Below are positions 49,475-59,533 of a stretch of DNA of 64,000 bases, one piece after another; the stretch's first letter is position 1; every line of letters begins with the position of its first letter. Below the pieces are notes generated by a model. That model did not search any database, was not told the DNA's origin, and saw only the letters and a list, made by a program, of their open reading frames with translations. Source of the DNA: Tolypothrix campylonemoides VB511288 (lineage in GTDB: Bacteria > Cyanobacteriota > Cyanobacteriia > Cyanobacteriales > Nostocaceae); NCBI GenBank assembly GCA_000828075.3, contig JXCB02000002.1:1621442-1685441 (forward strand), in the 5' to 3' direction. Made by a program: the position numbers and the translations under genes.

Positions 49475-50032
49475 TTATAATGTCTGTCGTGCTTCCCATT
49501 CTGAGCGCAAAATGCCATATAAAATCAAGTCAAAGCGCTGTCCCTCACGATGGATAAAGCCACGTTGGACACCCTCCTGACGAAACCCTACTTTTTCATG
49601 TACCTTGATCGAACGGATATTGTAGGCGATCGTTGATGATCCTACTCGGTAAAGGTTTAACTCTCGGAAAGCATATCCAAGAATAAGTTGCAAAGCATCT
49701 GTGCCATAGCCTTTACCCCAGTATGCGGGATCAGCGATCGCAACACCTAACGACGCAACTTGATGCATCCATTGAATTTGAAACAAGCCAACGCCACCAA
49801 TTAAGGTATCATCAGCCAAAGTTCGCAAACGGAAGTGGAAGCTGTTTGGCGAGTTGAGAACACTTGTTTCAAACTGTGTCCAGCCTTCAGGAGTCATCGG
49901 TTGTGCTGGATCATTATCCGCAACCCGAAGATACTCGTCATTCTCAGACCATTTAGCAAAATATTCGTTGTCTTCAGGTTTAGGTGCAGCCAGACGAACT
50001 AACTTGCCTGTAAAAAGAGGCTTGAATTCCAT
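49475..50032 (-). CDS. GNAT family N-acetyltransferase (RimJ/RimL-like)
   Basis: From ATG 50032 the protein is 185 residues. It shows the GNAT acceptor side (LVRLAAPKPEDNEYFAKW), motif A (GVAIADPAYWGKGYGTDAL) and motif B (RSIKVHEKVGFRQEGVQR). ATG 50032 has AAAGGA seven to eight bases upstream, so the 22 codons further upstream are excluded. The substrate is not predictable. The gap to the helicase gene (50033-50341) contains nothing recognisable. Confidence 0.88.
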   Translation of the reverse strand: MEFKPLFTGKLVRLAAPKPEDNEYFAKWSENDEYLRVADNDPAQPMTPEGWTQFETSVLNSPNSFHFRLRTLADDTLIGGVGLFQIQWMHQVASLGVAIADPAYWGKGYGTDALQLILGYAFRELNLYRVGSSTIAYNIRSIKVHEKVGFRQEGVQRGFIHREGQRFDLILYGILRSEWEARQTL

Positions 50033-50341
50033 GTAAGATTCCTTTGTTGATATGTGTTTGAGGTTGAGGTTGTAAATCAATACAAAAATTGCTCGCACCA
50101 GAAGCGGAGTGCGAACTCATACGAATTTGGGCTGTTTGGGAAACAGCTATCAGCCCAAAATGACGTTTTTACTCAATGACAGGCAACAAAGGCAATCCTT
50201 AGATTAAAATTTGATATTACATTTGTATTTCTTTTGACTGTAGCTTGTCAAGTCGCTTGCTTATAGACTAATACCGTTCAGATAAATATTGAAAATTTCG
50301 CGCAAAGACGCTAAGGCGCAAAGAAAGTTTAAGTCAGAATA

Positions 50342-52615
50342 TTAAGTATTATAACTTTGCCATAAAGCGACTTGCTGCCTTAGTTCCAACATATCTAAAT
50401 GATTGCTAGCAAAAGCTTTGCGTAAAAGTGGGTAAGGAATAAATTCATCATACTTTTCAAGTTGTGGTGCTTCAGCATCACTAAGTAAATCTTCATTGTT
50501 TATTCTTTGTTCACATAAGGAAACAATTTCAGAATAAAGATATTCAACTTTTTTAGGAGCTAATTTAATGGTCAAAAAATAAGGATTATCGCCACTGATC
50601 CCGCTAATTTCCAATGACTCGCGGCAAAAGCGGTTAAGCAACCTTTCCAAAGTACGGTAAGCGACAGTACCCATCCAAGGAAATATGCAGCACTTACCTT
50701 TTTCTAACTGCAAAATATTACGTTTATCTAGTCCAGCATTTCTTGCTAATTCACGAACTGACTGCAAACGCTTTAAAGAATTTTTTTGTAAGTAACTATA
50801 CTCTACATCTTCAAACAGGACTTGTCGCATCCGTTGCAAAATTCTTGTATGAATGATGCCACTACCACCCCGCCAATAAATACTAGCTTTACCCTCTACC
50901 TGCTTCACCAAAATAACCTTTCTTTTAAAATCAACATCTACAACTTCCCAAGTTTTCCCTGCCAATGCAAATGAATGCCCCACAGGAGATGGCATAACAA
51001 TACTGCCAATTTCTGTAGTTCCGTACTTAACAATATATTCCTGGTTATCAGGAAAGACAGCATAAAACTGAAATTTACCCACGACCTTTTCCCCTGCTAA
51101 ACCGATAATTAACTTACCTTGTTCAGTTAAGTGAATATGGTCAATATCAATGAGATAGCGCAACAATAACTTAAAATCTTCTTGAGAAATAGCAGCAAAA
51201 GTTGGCAGACTTAAAACCTGTTTAGCAAGGGCAGCAGGTGAAAGTTCCCCTGTTGCTACTAAAATGCTCATCATCTGATGGTATAACAAACTCAAAGGAT
51301 ATTTTAAAGGCTTTATCGGTTCAATCCAACGTTCCTCCAAATAAAGTTGAATAATCGCAATACATTGCAAAAGTTGCCAAGGAATTTGTTCCGGTAACGA
51401 TGCGTCTGAAGATACTTTTTCTTCAGCGCAAAGAAACCGCATATCAGCCGCTTCACCTCTTCTTCCAGTACGTCCCAACCGCTGTAAAAAACTAGCAACA
51501 GAAAAAGGCGATTCTAACTGAATAACTCGCTCCAAATAACCAATATCTATACCCAATTCTAAAGTCAACGTAGCAGCAGTCACCGCTGGATGATTGAGTT
51601 CACGCATAGCAGCTTCAGCCGCTTGACGCAAAGAGGCAGAGATACTGCCATGATGGACATGATAAATATCTGGATACCCCTCAACAGCTGCAACTTGACG
51701 CAAACAAGCAATAACAGATTCCGTTTGCGATTTATTATTAGCAAAAATCAGACACTTTCGAGACTTACTCAAATTAAAAATATACCTATCATATGCACTT
51801 ATACCTCCTTCTCTCTCCTCTTTTCCTCTCTCTGCGTTCTCTGCGCTACGGACACTTTCCTCAACGGAGGGAACCTCCGCACGGAAGTGTCCTCCTCTGC
51901 GGTTCATTTCAGAAACATAAAAATGTTCCACAGCAAGTCTAATTTGACGTTTTCCTCCCTCAATCATGGGAGTTACCACCGATTTATCAGTCCCAGAACG
52001 CAACCACTCCTCAGCCATTAAATAATCACCAAGAGTCGCCGATAAACCAATTCTTCTAGGTTGTCTTTGCGTCACCTTTGCCAACCGTGATAATTGACAA
52101 AGAATCTGACAACCCCGTTCCGAACCCATAAACGCATGAATTTCATCAATGATCACAAACCGCAAATCACCAAACAAACGTACTAACTCATTATGTTTAT
52201 TAATTAACAAACTTTCTAAAGATTCCGGCGTAATTTGTAAAATCCCCTGAGGATTCTTAAGAAGCTTCATTTTATGACTTTGGCTAACATCGCCATGCCA
52301 ATGACAAACAGGAATATCCGCCTCTCTCAACAAATCATTCAAACGTTCAAATTGGTCATTAATTAAAGCTTTAATAGGACCAATATAAAGTGCGCCAATA
52401 GTACTAGAAGGGTTTTCATGTAATAGAGTCAAAACTGGTAAAAAAGCTGCTTCTGTTTTCCCCGAAGCAGTTCCAGCAGCAACTAGCAAATGAGCATCAG
52501 TGTCAAAAATAACTTTACAAGCTTCGATTTGAACTGCTCTTAATTCAGTCCAATTGTGATCGTAAATATATTCTTGTATAAAAGGGGCGAGTCTGGAAAA
52601 TGCAGCATTGCTCAT
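50342..52615 (-). CDS. DEAD/DEAH-box helicase, Lhr/BrxHI-like
   Basis: The 757-residue superfamily 2 helicase has Walker A AGTASGKTEA (about residue 43), DEIHAF motif II (about 150), SATLGD motif III (about 198) and motif VI QRLGRTGRRGEA (about 385). The C-terminal 350 residues are specific to this group and unidentified. The closest known context is the BrxHI/Lhr-type helicase paired with a BrxD-type ATPase, which is exactly the upstream neighbour (65-bp gap). Between motifs III and IV a repeat-derived insert (about residues 235-275, RAEVPSVEESVRSAENAE) interrupts the fold. Confidence 0.88.
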   Translation of the reverse strand: MSNAAFSRLAPFIQEYIYDHNWTELRAVQIEACKVIFDTDAHLLVAAGTASGKTEAAFLPVLTLLHENPSSTIGALYIGPIKALINDQFERLNDLLREADIPVCHWHGDVSQSHKMKLLKNPQGILQITPESLESLLINKHNELVRLFGDLRFVIIDEIHAFMGSERGCQILCQLSRLAKVTQRQPRRIGLSATLGDYLMAEEWLRSGTDKSVVTPMIEGGKRQIRLAVEHFYVSEMNRRGGHFRAEVPSVEESVRSAENAERGKEEREGGISAYDRYIFNLSKSRKCLIFANNKSQTESVIACLRQVAAVEGYPDIYHVHHGSISASLRQAAEAAMRELNHPAVTAATLTLELGIDIGYLERVIQLESPFSVASFLQRLGRTGRRGEAADMRFLCAEEKVSSDASLPEQIPWQLLQCIAIIQLYLEERWIEPIKPLKYPLSLLYHQMMSILVATGELSPAALAKQVLSLPTFAAISQEDFKLLLRYLIDIDHIHLTEQGKLIIGLAGEKVVGKFQFYAVFPDNQEYIVKYGTTEIGSIVMPSPVGHSFALAGKTWEVVDVDFKRKVILVKQVEGKASIYWRGGSGIIHTRILQRMRQVLFEDVEYSYLQKNSLKRLQSVRELARNAGLDKRNILQLEKGKCCIFPWMGTVAYRTLERLLNRFCRESLEISGISGDNPYFLTIKLAPKKVEYLYSEIVSLCEQRINNEDLLSDAEAPQLEKYDEFIPYPLLRKAFASNHLDMLELRQQVALWQSYNT

Positions 52616-52680
52616 CTTGTACTTACGCCTTAAGAGGATTAGCTTAACGCACCCTCTAAGTCTATGTCTTCTATGGTCTT

Positions 52681-54009
52681 TTATAAACTAAATTCCGCTA
52701 CATCATCCTCATCCATATCTGTATTTTTACTCAAAACGGTAGGTTTAAAATCAGCACCATGAATGAGTTCACCAAAAGAAAGATTTGGATTTTGATAAAG
52801 AATATTCAAGACACTCAGAAAATCCCGCACAATTTCACCTGGAGTCAGCAAAGCTTCTGCACCTAAGCGGTTAACAACTTCTTGGACAAAATCTTTCAAT
52901 TCACGGGTTTTTAAAGTCTTTTCGTAACCAAAGTTAATTGCATGAATGTCTGTTAATCTTTGCAAAAGTGCGAGGATTTCTTCTTGTGTTAGTGTGTTAA
53001 GCCGCATCACTGGTGCCATATATTCCTGCACACCCGCTTGAGTCACAAAACGACTTTCTTTTGTCCGCCTTCGCCAAGCAGCATCTGCAAAAAGCCCCCG
53101 ATTTGGGTCTTCTAAAAATCTTAGAGTACCACCAATAAAAATGCCAAGATGCTCTGCTTTACACTGCATGGTATCGTTGAACATCCCCAACAGTCTGTTA
53201 TAATTTTTTTCTCGCGTCACTGTAGGAGAAATCTGGTATAAATGGGCAGCTTCATCAAGCAGAATTAAAAGACCTTTATAACCAATTTCAGCAACAAACT
53301 TAGCTATGAGCTTGATGTAGTCATACCAACTTTCATCATCAATAATAACACGCACTCCTAACGCGGCTTTTGCTTCAATCTTGGTTGTAAATTCGCCTCG
53401 CAACCATCGTAGTGCGGCATTTTTTAATTCATCATCATCTAAGCGATAACCACGCCAATAGGCAACAATGACGGTGCCAAAATCAAATCCGTGAACTAAA
53501 TCCTCAATATACTGAACAACTTCCCTAATTTTTTCTTCAACTTTGTCATCAAAACCTTCGTCATTGGGACGCATTCCAGTTTCTTTGGCGACTTCTTGTT
53601 GGATTTTATTAATCCATCCTTCCAAGATGGAAACCAACGCACCACCATCTGGACGAGTTTTTGTGGCGAGGTGACTCATTAATTCTCGATATGTTGCTAA
53701 CCCTTCGTTGTTGCTTCCTGCAAGTCGGCGTTCCCAGCATAAATCAGCATCAGCTACAACAAAACCTTGTTCCATAGCACGGTTACGAAGCAGTTGCAGC
53801 ATGAAACTTTTGCCGGAACCGTAATTGCCAATAACGAAGCGAAACGCTGCTATCCCTTCTGCTATATCATCAAGATTTTGCAATAGGCTTTTGAGTTCTT
53901 GTTCGCGTCCTACTGCTATGTGTTCCAGCCCAACTCTGGGTACAACTCCTGCACCAAGAGAATTTATCAAAGCAGTTGATACTTTTTTCGAGATTTTGAG
54001 CTTTGTCAT
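52681..54009 (-). CDS. BREX BrxC/BrxD-type ATP-binding protein (DUF2791)
   Basis: The 442-residue P-loop ATPase has the DUF2791 pattern: IAVGREQELKSLL, then Walker A VIGNYGSGKSFML (about residue 63), ADADLCWERRL, and Walker B LLILLDEAAHLYQI (about 245). BrxD proteins occur in type 2 BREX phage-defence systems next to a helicase. Here the helicase is present (65 bp downstream), but the BREX methyltransferase and PglZ are not in the window. It probably forms a complex with the helicase in DNA processing or defence. Confidence 0.85.
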   Translation of the reverse strand: MTKLKISKKVSTALINSLGAGVVPRVGLEHIAVGREQELKSLLQNLDDIAEGIAAFRFVIGNYGSGKSFMLQLLRNRAMEQGFVVADADLCWERRLAGSNNEGLATYRELMSHLATKTRPDGGALVSILEGWINKIQQEVAKETGMRPNDEGFDDKVEEKIREVVQYIEDLVHGFDFGTVIVAYWRGYRLDDDELKNAALRWLRGEFTTKIEAKAALGVRVIIDDESWYDYIKLIAKFVAEIGYKGLLILLDEAAHLYQISPTVTREKNYNRLLGMFNDTMQCKAEHLGIFIGGTLRFLEDPNRGLFADAAWRRRTKESRFVTQAGVQEYMAPVMRLNTLTQEEILALLQRLTDIHAINFGYEKTLKTRELKDFVQEVVNRLGAEALLTPGEIVRDFLSVLNILYQNPNLSFGELIHGADFKPTVLSKNTDMDEDDVAEFSL

Positions 54010-54151
54010 TTAGATTACTGCACCTCATTTTTCTCATTCCTACGAAAGGCGTGGGAAGGCATTCAGTAGGCTGCTTCTTGTAATTTACCAAAGGTAGAGC
54101 CGTGCAAGCTTTCCCAGGCTGAAGTTGGGAATAGGAATTTAATAGAAATAT

Positions 54152-55456
54152 TTAATTTGATGAGGTTTGCCCAACCATTTTGCCTTCGTACATTGCAATA
54201 AGCTTTTTTACATTTGTCATATGTTCTTGATAAATTTCTGGCGTTTCTGAATTTGGGTTAATTATTAATTCACCAATAGTATTATTAGCACATTCATTAA
54301 TAAAATCAATAAGTAAATTTGGCATTGTAATATTTTCTTCAGCAATCTTTTTAATAGCTGTATTAGGGTTATCCTGCTCTACAATAGCTTTTAATACCTG
54401 AATTGTATAAGCGGGTAGCTGTTCGATAAAATCAGCCCATTCTTCAGAAAAATTTTCTAGCTGAACGTCAGTTTCTATTGTTTCTAAGGATTCTATTAAT
54501 TCCGAGAAAGGAAAGAACTCTTCGCTATCTTCCTGTTCGTTTTCATTCAATTGTTCCTGAGTAGTCAGGGTTTCCATTTGATGAAGCAGTTCCCAAACTT
54601 GGCTTTGCAACTCATCGCGCTCTTCTTGCAAGACTGAGACTTGCCCTTGTAACTGTTGTAGTTGAGTTTGTTGTTCTACAAGTTGGGTTTGTAAGGAATT
54701 CAGGCTTGATTCTATAAGTTCTTTCTCAAGTTTTTTATCTAAAAGAAATTGCTTTTGCTGGTTTTCCTGATCTTCTAACTCTTGTATGTGGACTCGTAAT
54801 TCGTGTAATTTTTCTTCTAATTGAGGCTTTAATCTGTTCAGTAGAGTTAAGTTACTTTCTAATTCTTGCTTTTGCTGCTGAAGTTCACTTATTTGAGTTT
54901 GCAGTTGAGTTATTTCAGCACGCGAAACATTATGGTTCAATTCTAAACGGCGTTTTTCTGCTGTTAGGGCAGAGAAGGAATTATTGAGTTCTACTTTTGA
55001 TTTATCTAATGCATGAAGCTCATTTTGTAAATAGTTTATTTCTGCTTCTAAGTGTTTTTTTTCTAGAACGTAGGTGCTTAGTTCTCTATTAAGAGTATCT
55101 CTTTGATTACGTCGTTCTAAAACTTGATTTTGCAGTTTGCTGGACTCCGCATACAATGAAGCGTTGTGTGCTTCAATTTGATTCATTTCTGCCACAAAGC
55201 GCGACTTTAATCCTTCAAGCTCTCTAATTCGCCTTTGTAGGGAATCTAAAATGAGCATTTCATGATTTCTTCTTCTTTTATCTACAAATAATGCTGATAG
55301 ATATGTCGCAGGTACAGTGATTACACCTGTGACAAGGGCATTGCTAAAATTCCAGCTAAGGACGAGACTAAGACCAAAACTTACTCCAAAGGCAACTATA
55401 CCTATAATAAGTCGATTGCTCACCATTGCTGATTGCATATTGCTTGTTTTTAACAT
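54152..55456 (-). CDS. Membrane-anchored coiled-coil protein with TerB-C-like tail
   Basis: The protein of about 434 residues has a hydrophobic hairpin (about residues 14-60, LIIGIVAFGVSFGLSLVLSW), a long coiled coil (about 65-310), an acidic stretch (NEQEDSEEFF), and a C-terminal globular part (about 340-430). The last part, with FIEQLPAYTIQVLKAIVEQ and ITMPNLLIDFINECANNTI, looks like the TerB-C domain, which often accompanies BrxD-type ATPases and helicases. I judge that by eye. The start is ATG 55456; an in-frame TTG lies two codons upstream. It is 142 bp upstream of the ATPase gene on the same strand. Confidence 0.75.
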   Translation of the reverse strand: MLKTSNMQSAMVSNRLIIGIVAFGVSFGLSLVLSWNFSNALVTGVITVPATYLSALFVDKRRRNHEMLILDSLQRRIRELEGLKSRFVAEMNQIEAHNASLYAESSKLQNQVLERRNQRDTLNRELSTYVLEKKHLEAEINYLQNELHALDKSKVELNNSFSALTAEKRRLELNHNVSRAEITQLQTQISELQQQKQELESNLTLLNRLKPQLEEKLHELRVHIQELEDQENQQKQFLLDKKLEKELIESSLNSLQTQLVEQQTQLQQLQGQVSVLQEERDELQSQVWELLHQMETLTTQEQLNENEQEDSEEFFPFSELIESLETIETDVQLENFSEEWADFIEQLPAYTIQVLKAIVEQDNPNTAIKKIAEENITMPNLLIDFINECANNTIGELIINPNSETPEIYQEHMTNVKKLIAMYEGKMVGQTSSN

Positions 55457-55587
55457 AGTCAAGTCGTCAACCTAAGCATTTTCTAAATTACTAAGCCTCA
55501 CACTGTCGCGCGTGAAAGCTATCGGTGTCATCATTTTCGTACAACAATTAAAGAAAAATTAAAAATTAAAAATGAAATCTATCTATT

Positions 55588-56928
55588 TCATAATTCTGGG
55601 TTCGCTGGAGAGTGGGTTGAACTCGATAGTGTCAAATCTGCTTTCAAAAAATCAACAAACTGTCTTGCTGTTCTTCCAGAACGACCATTATGGCGAGTCG
55701 CCCACTGTAAAGCTTGGCGTTCCAAATCTTCCTGACTGATATCAATTCCAGCTTGTGCCGCAAGATGGCGGATAATTTGTAAGTAAGTTTTCTGATCAGC
55801 TCCTTCAAAAGTTAAAGTCAACCCAAAGCGATCGCTAAAAGAAAGTTTCTCTTGCATAGTATCCCATGCATGGATTTCTTCGTTGTCCTTAGGCGATGGT
55901 CTATCGGCAAAAAACTCTCGAATCAAGTGACGGCGGTTGGAAGTGGCGTACACAACAACGTTTTGCGGTCGTGCGGTTAAATTACCTTCCAAAACCACTT
56001 TGAGTGCTTTAAAAGCATCGTCATCTTCTTCAAAAGACAGGTCATCGACAAAGATGATAAATTTCTGTGGAACACCGCGCAACTGCTCCACAATTTTTGG
56101 TAAGTCTTTCAATTCAGATTTTGCCACTTCCAGTACGCGTAAGTTGCGATCGCCATACTCCTTCAACAAGGCTTTTACCAAAGAAGATTTTCCGGAACCG
56201 CGACTTCCGTAAAGTAAAACGTGTAGCGCCACCTGTCCAGATAATAAAAACTCTGTGTTTTTCAACAAAGCTTGTTTTTGCGACTCGTAACCCACGAGTT
56301 GACTCAACTCAACTGAATCAGGATAGCGTATTCCGATAAACTGCCCAGCTTGCCAACGCAAAGCCTTATACTCTGCAAATAAACCTGTACCAAATTGGCG
56401 ATAATAATCTGCCAATTCTTTCACAGCATCAGCCCAATTTTCCAACTGTTGTAGTTTCTCTAAAAGCGGTAATTCGTGAATTCCTACTACTCTATCCTGC
56501 TCTACATACCACACAACTGGTGAAACGGGTAGATGAGCTACGGCTTGCACCCACTGACTCAAAGCAGCGCTGCTGCACTCATAAAGATTTTGCAACGCTT
56601 GTAAATCATGCTGAACTGCTGCTACTAGTGCAGGCGGTAAATTCTCAAATTCTTGCTGTTGAGCTAGCTGAGTAAAAGGATTATCTGCTCTGAGAATTTG
56701 AGTCACCAGATACTCCTCCCAGTTTTGATGTCTGGCAGCTAAGCATTTGAAGTAATTGCCGTATGCTTGGAGACAACTCTGCGCGTCCGCATCAGTGTAA
56801 CGTATTGCTTGTAACAGGTCAAGATATGCAATCCCCACTTCGCCTTGGAGGACGGATTGGTAGAGTAAGAGGGACGCTGCTTGGCGCTGGAGAAATTGAA
56901 CCTTTGCGATTGCTCTATTATCCATCAA
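55588..56928 (-). CDS. DUF815 AAA-type ATPase
   Basis: The 446-residue protein has a helical N-terminal half of unknown role and a C-terminal ATPase domain with Walker A YGSRGSGKSSLV (about residue 243), Walker B FIIFVDDLSFE (about 290), sensor ATSNRRHLI and an arginine-finger region FSDRFGLT. DUF815 proteins are widespread and uncharacterised. It is first in the minus-strand block, 131 bp upstream of the coiled-coil gene. Whether it belongs to the same operon is uncertain, because it also occurs alone in cyanobacteria. Confidence 0.85.
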   Translation of the reverse strand: MMDNRAIAKVQFLQRQAASLLLYQSVLQGEVGIAYLDLLQAIRYTDADAQSCLQAYGNYFKCLAARHQNWEEYLVTQILRADNPFTQLAQQQEFENLPPALVAAVQHDLQALQNLYECSSAALSQWVQAVAHLPVSPVVWYVEQDRVVGIHELPLLEKLQQLENWADAVKELADYYRQFGTGLFAEYKALRWQAGQFIGIRYPDSVELSQLVGYESQKQALLKNTEFLLSGQVALHVLLYGSRGSGKSSLVKALLKEYGDRNLRVLEVAKSELKDLPKIVEQLRGVPQKFIIFVDDLSFEEDDDAFKALKVVLEGNLTARPQNVVVYATSNRRHLIREFFADRPSPKDNEEIHAWDTMQEKLSFSDRFGLTLTFEGADQKTYLQIIRHLAAQAGIDISQEDLERQALQWATRHNGRSGRTARQFVDFLKADLTLSSSTHSPANPEL

Positions 56929-57013
56929 TCAATCATGGTGATGTAGCTAAATAGCTATGGTAAATTGTCTGCTGATGCTTGCAGCAAAATCAAAATCTAC
57001 ACAGGTTTTAACA

Positions 57014-57334
57014 ATGACTTTAGGTATTGTTGCAGCCCTTGCCTATGGCATCTTAGCTATTATCGGTGGCATTATTGGTTACCGTAAAGCGAATAGCAAA
57101 GTTTCTCTTATTAGTGGTATCATCAGTGGTTTACTACTGATGATTGCTGCTTTTGTCTATCTCCAAGGACAAACTTGGGGTCTGACGTTAGCAGCTGTGA
57201 TCACTGCTGTTTTGATAGTTGTTTTTGGATTTCGACTGGTTAAAACACGCAAATTTATGCCTGCGGGATTCATGACTGTTTTAGGTATAGTCGCACTAGC
57301 GACGATGGTAACTCAGCTGGCGGTACTGAGGTAA
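57014..57334 (+). CDS. TMEM14 family membrane protein
   Basis: From ATG 57014 the protein is 106 residues with four hydrophobic segments and Gly-rich helices (LAIIGGIIGYRKANSKVSLI, then GIISGLLLMIAAF). That is the TMEM14/FAX pattern. Plastid FAX1 exports fatty acids; the cyanobacterial role is unproven. The frame extends 19 codons upstream without conservation. It is divergent from the DUF815 gene. Confidence 0.85.
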   Translation: MTLGIVAALAYGILAIIGGIIGYRKANSKVSLISGIISGLLLMIAAFVYLQGQTWGLTLAAVITAVLIVVFGFRLVKTRKFMPAGFMTVLGIVALATMVTQLAVLR

Positions 57335-57489
57335 CATAAGCTCCTAAGTCATAACCATTCTCGGTTTTTGACATAGCTCCACTCTCCCTGATCGAGGTTG
57401 TTTAATTAGTACATTTATATTATCTCAAAGTTGATTTTGTCACACCAAATCCGCATCTACAACCTCTATTTGTCCTGGAGACTGAAAGC

Positions 57490-57600
57490 CGCACGCCGGA
57501 CGCTAGATAGGTCGGGAGACCGTCCTGCATAGCGCTGGCTACACAGGCAGGTTTTGCCTATGCGCTACCCTTGCGGAAAGCCACAAGGATAGCGCATATT
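57490..57600. repeat. GC-rich palindromic repeat
   Basis: The repeat has a GGTCGGGAGACC core as at 2091, followed by a hairpin ATGCGCTACCCTTGCGG with a near-complementary arm CCACAAGGATAGCGCAT. It lies in the 705-bp gap 57335-58039, which otherwise has only degenerate AT-rich sequence and CGCAAAGGCGCAAAGAACGC repeats. Confidence 0.65.
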
Positions 57601-58039
57601 CTATTCTCCTGCATGTGGTGCAAGATATGATACCCCGTTATTAGTAGTCGGTCACACAAACTATGTAGGGTGAAATAAAAAACCGCAAAGGCGCAAAGAA
57701 CGCAAAGAAAGAGGAAAAGAACTGGTATATTTATCATCCAAAAGTTATTAGCCATTATGGACATCAATATGCAAATTTACAAAAATTTATTTATAGACTT
57801 GACTATGTAGGGACAGACATTTGAAAGATTTGGTTGAACGCTGACGCAAAATTTTAAGCAATAGTAAAGGTAGCATTGCCATTTTGGCAGGTTGATTTTA
57901 TAAAAATCGGATATTAGTAGATTGTGCCAATCGTTATTGATACTCGCACGCTTGTTGCTATTTACTGAATACTGTTGAAGCAAAGCTAATACTGAAATAG
58001 CGGATTATCCAAGCAATTGTACGCTATAGGAAATAATAC

Positions 58040-59278
58040 ATGGTACTTTCACTGTCTTCTCATAATGTTATCCAGTATCTGCATAAAGCAGGTCTGTGTA
58101 GCTCAGAAGAAGGCGTATATGCCGATTCTGAACTACCGCTAAGTAGCATGAAAAATTGTAATTTACTTGTGAATTTGACGGCAAATCACAAGCTACTGGT
58201 TAAACAGGAACGATACATTAATAATGATGCAAAATCCCATGATTTTTTCAATGAATGGCTGTTTCACCAATTGCTTCAGGAGTTTCCTGTTTTAGGGAAT
58301 ATTTCTGCGATCGCATCATTATTAGTACATTTTGATGAAGAAAAATCTATTATTGTTCGCAATTACCTAAAGGAATATTTTGAAGTAGCAAGTTTTTATC
58401 AAAAAAAATTGTCCTTTCCTAAAGCAATTGCAAGTGCTATTGGTACCAGCTTGGGAGCGCTGCATCGTGCTACTTTTAATCACCGAGAATATCGTGATTT
58501 TATGGCAACTGCTCCTCAGGGACAGTTTCGCTATCAATTTTATAATCCAGCGCAAGGAATAGGGTCAATTGGATCTGAGATTTTTGGGAATGTTCCCACA
58601 GACGCACTGAAATTCTACGTTCTTTATCAACATTATGAAAGTTTGGAAGCAGCAATTGCAGAATTAGCATACCAGTGGAATCCCTGTTGCTTAACTCATA
58701 ATGATTTAAAATTGGAAAATATTTTAGTCCATTCAAGGTGGGATCAGTTAGATGATTGCCTTGTACGACTCATTGACTGGGAAGCTTGTGCTTGGGGAGA
58801 TCCTGCTTTTGATTTGGGGACTTTAGTAGCAAGCTATCTGAAAATTTGGTTAGAAAGTCTAGTGGTAGATCCCACTATTGAGTTAGAAGAATCTTTGCTT
58901 CTAGCAGCGGTACCATTAGAAGTTCTCCAACCCTCAATAATAGCCCTAACTTTGGCTTATCTTGATTCTTTCCCAATGATTCTTGAATATCATGGCGACT
59001 TTGTTCAACGAGTTATTCAGTTTGCGGGTTTAGTTCTGATTCATGCAATTGAGTCAAAAATTAAGCATCACAAATACTTTGATAACTCAAGTATTTGTAT
59101 GCTCCAATTTGCTAAAAGTTTACTCACCAAACCGCAAGAGTCTGTGCTGACTGTTTTCGGGATTGCAGAGTCAGAGATTATAAAACATTTTGTGAACTTT
59201 GCTCAATTCTCTCACCCACAACCAGAGAATAACTTGCTTCGTCTTTATTACGATAAAACTCGTTTGCGTGGTTGTTAA
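58040..59278 (+). CDS. Aminoglycoside phosphotransferase-like kinase (APH fold)
   Basis: The 412-residue protein has the APH/choline-kinase catalytic loop CLTHNDLKLENILV (about residue 220; Asp and Asn present) and the metal-binding DWE motif RLIDWEACAWGDPAFDLG (about 245). It is followed on the same strand, 255 bp away, by a HopA1-domain gene. In class V lanthipeptides and thioamitides an APH-type kinase phosphorylates Ser/Thr of a precursor and a HopA1-type lyase eliminates phosphate. That pairing suggests a similar job here. The substrate is unknown. Confidence 0.82.
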   Translation: MVLSLSSHNVIQYLHKAGLCSSEEGVYADSELPLSSMKNCNLLVNLTANHKLLVKQERYINNDAKSHDFFNEWLFHQLLQEFPVLGNISAIASLLVHFDEEKSIIVRNYLKEYFEVASFYQKKLSFPKAIASAIGTSLGALHRATFNHREYRDFMATAPQGQFRYQFYNPAQGIGSIGSEIFGNVPTDALKFYVLYQHYESLEAAIAELAYQWNPCCLTHNDLKLENILVHSRWDQLDDCLVRLIDWEACAWGDPAFDLGTLVASYLKIWLESLVVDPTIELEESLLLAAVPLEVLQPSIIALTLAYLDSFPMILEYHGDFVQRVIQFAGLVLIHAIESKIKHHKYFDNSSICMLQFAKSLLTKPQESVLTVFGIAESEIIKHFVNFAQFSHPQPENNLLRLYYDKTRLRGC

Positions 59279-59533
59279 TACAAGAAGGTGACGAGAATGG
59301 CGAAGTCAAGAAACAATCGACTCCTTACAAAAGTATGATTTGGATATTTAGAACCGCAGATGCAGACAGATAAATTATCTGTGTCCATCTGTGTCCATCT
59401 GTGGTTTGATTTTCCAAAAGATTGAATTTCGCACTTTTTTTTAATTACTATCTCTGTATACTCGCGCTCGTCGTACAGCGTCCCGTGAGGGATACGCTCT
59501 CTACCCTGAACTCTCATTTAATAAGCTCCAATA

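Noticed and set aside
57558-57767. 69-codon hydrophobic minus-strand open frame
   Set aside because: It is translated from the CGCAAAGGCGCAAAGAACGC repeat, which yields the same pseudo-peptide wherever the repeat occurs.
57777-57983. 68-codon minus-strand open frame upstream of the APH gene as a precursor peptide
   Set aside because: It has no ATG start with a ribosome site and no Ser/Thr/Cys-rich core, and it looks like chance coding in AT-rich DNA.
57335-58039. A prophage or integrase attachment site near the repeat cluster
   Set aside because: No integrase, tRNA duplication or phage gene is present; the sequence is explained by REP-like repeats.
59275-59517. Minus-strand 80-codon open frame between the APH and HopA1 genes as a possible RiPP precursor
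   Set aside because: Its sequence is translated from a dispersed repeat (ATCTGTGTCCATCTGTGG), it is on the opposite strand, and it lacks a leader/core pattern.
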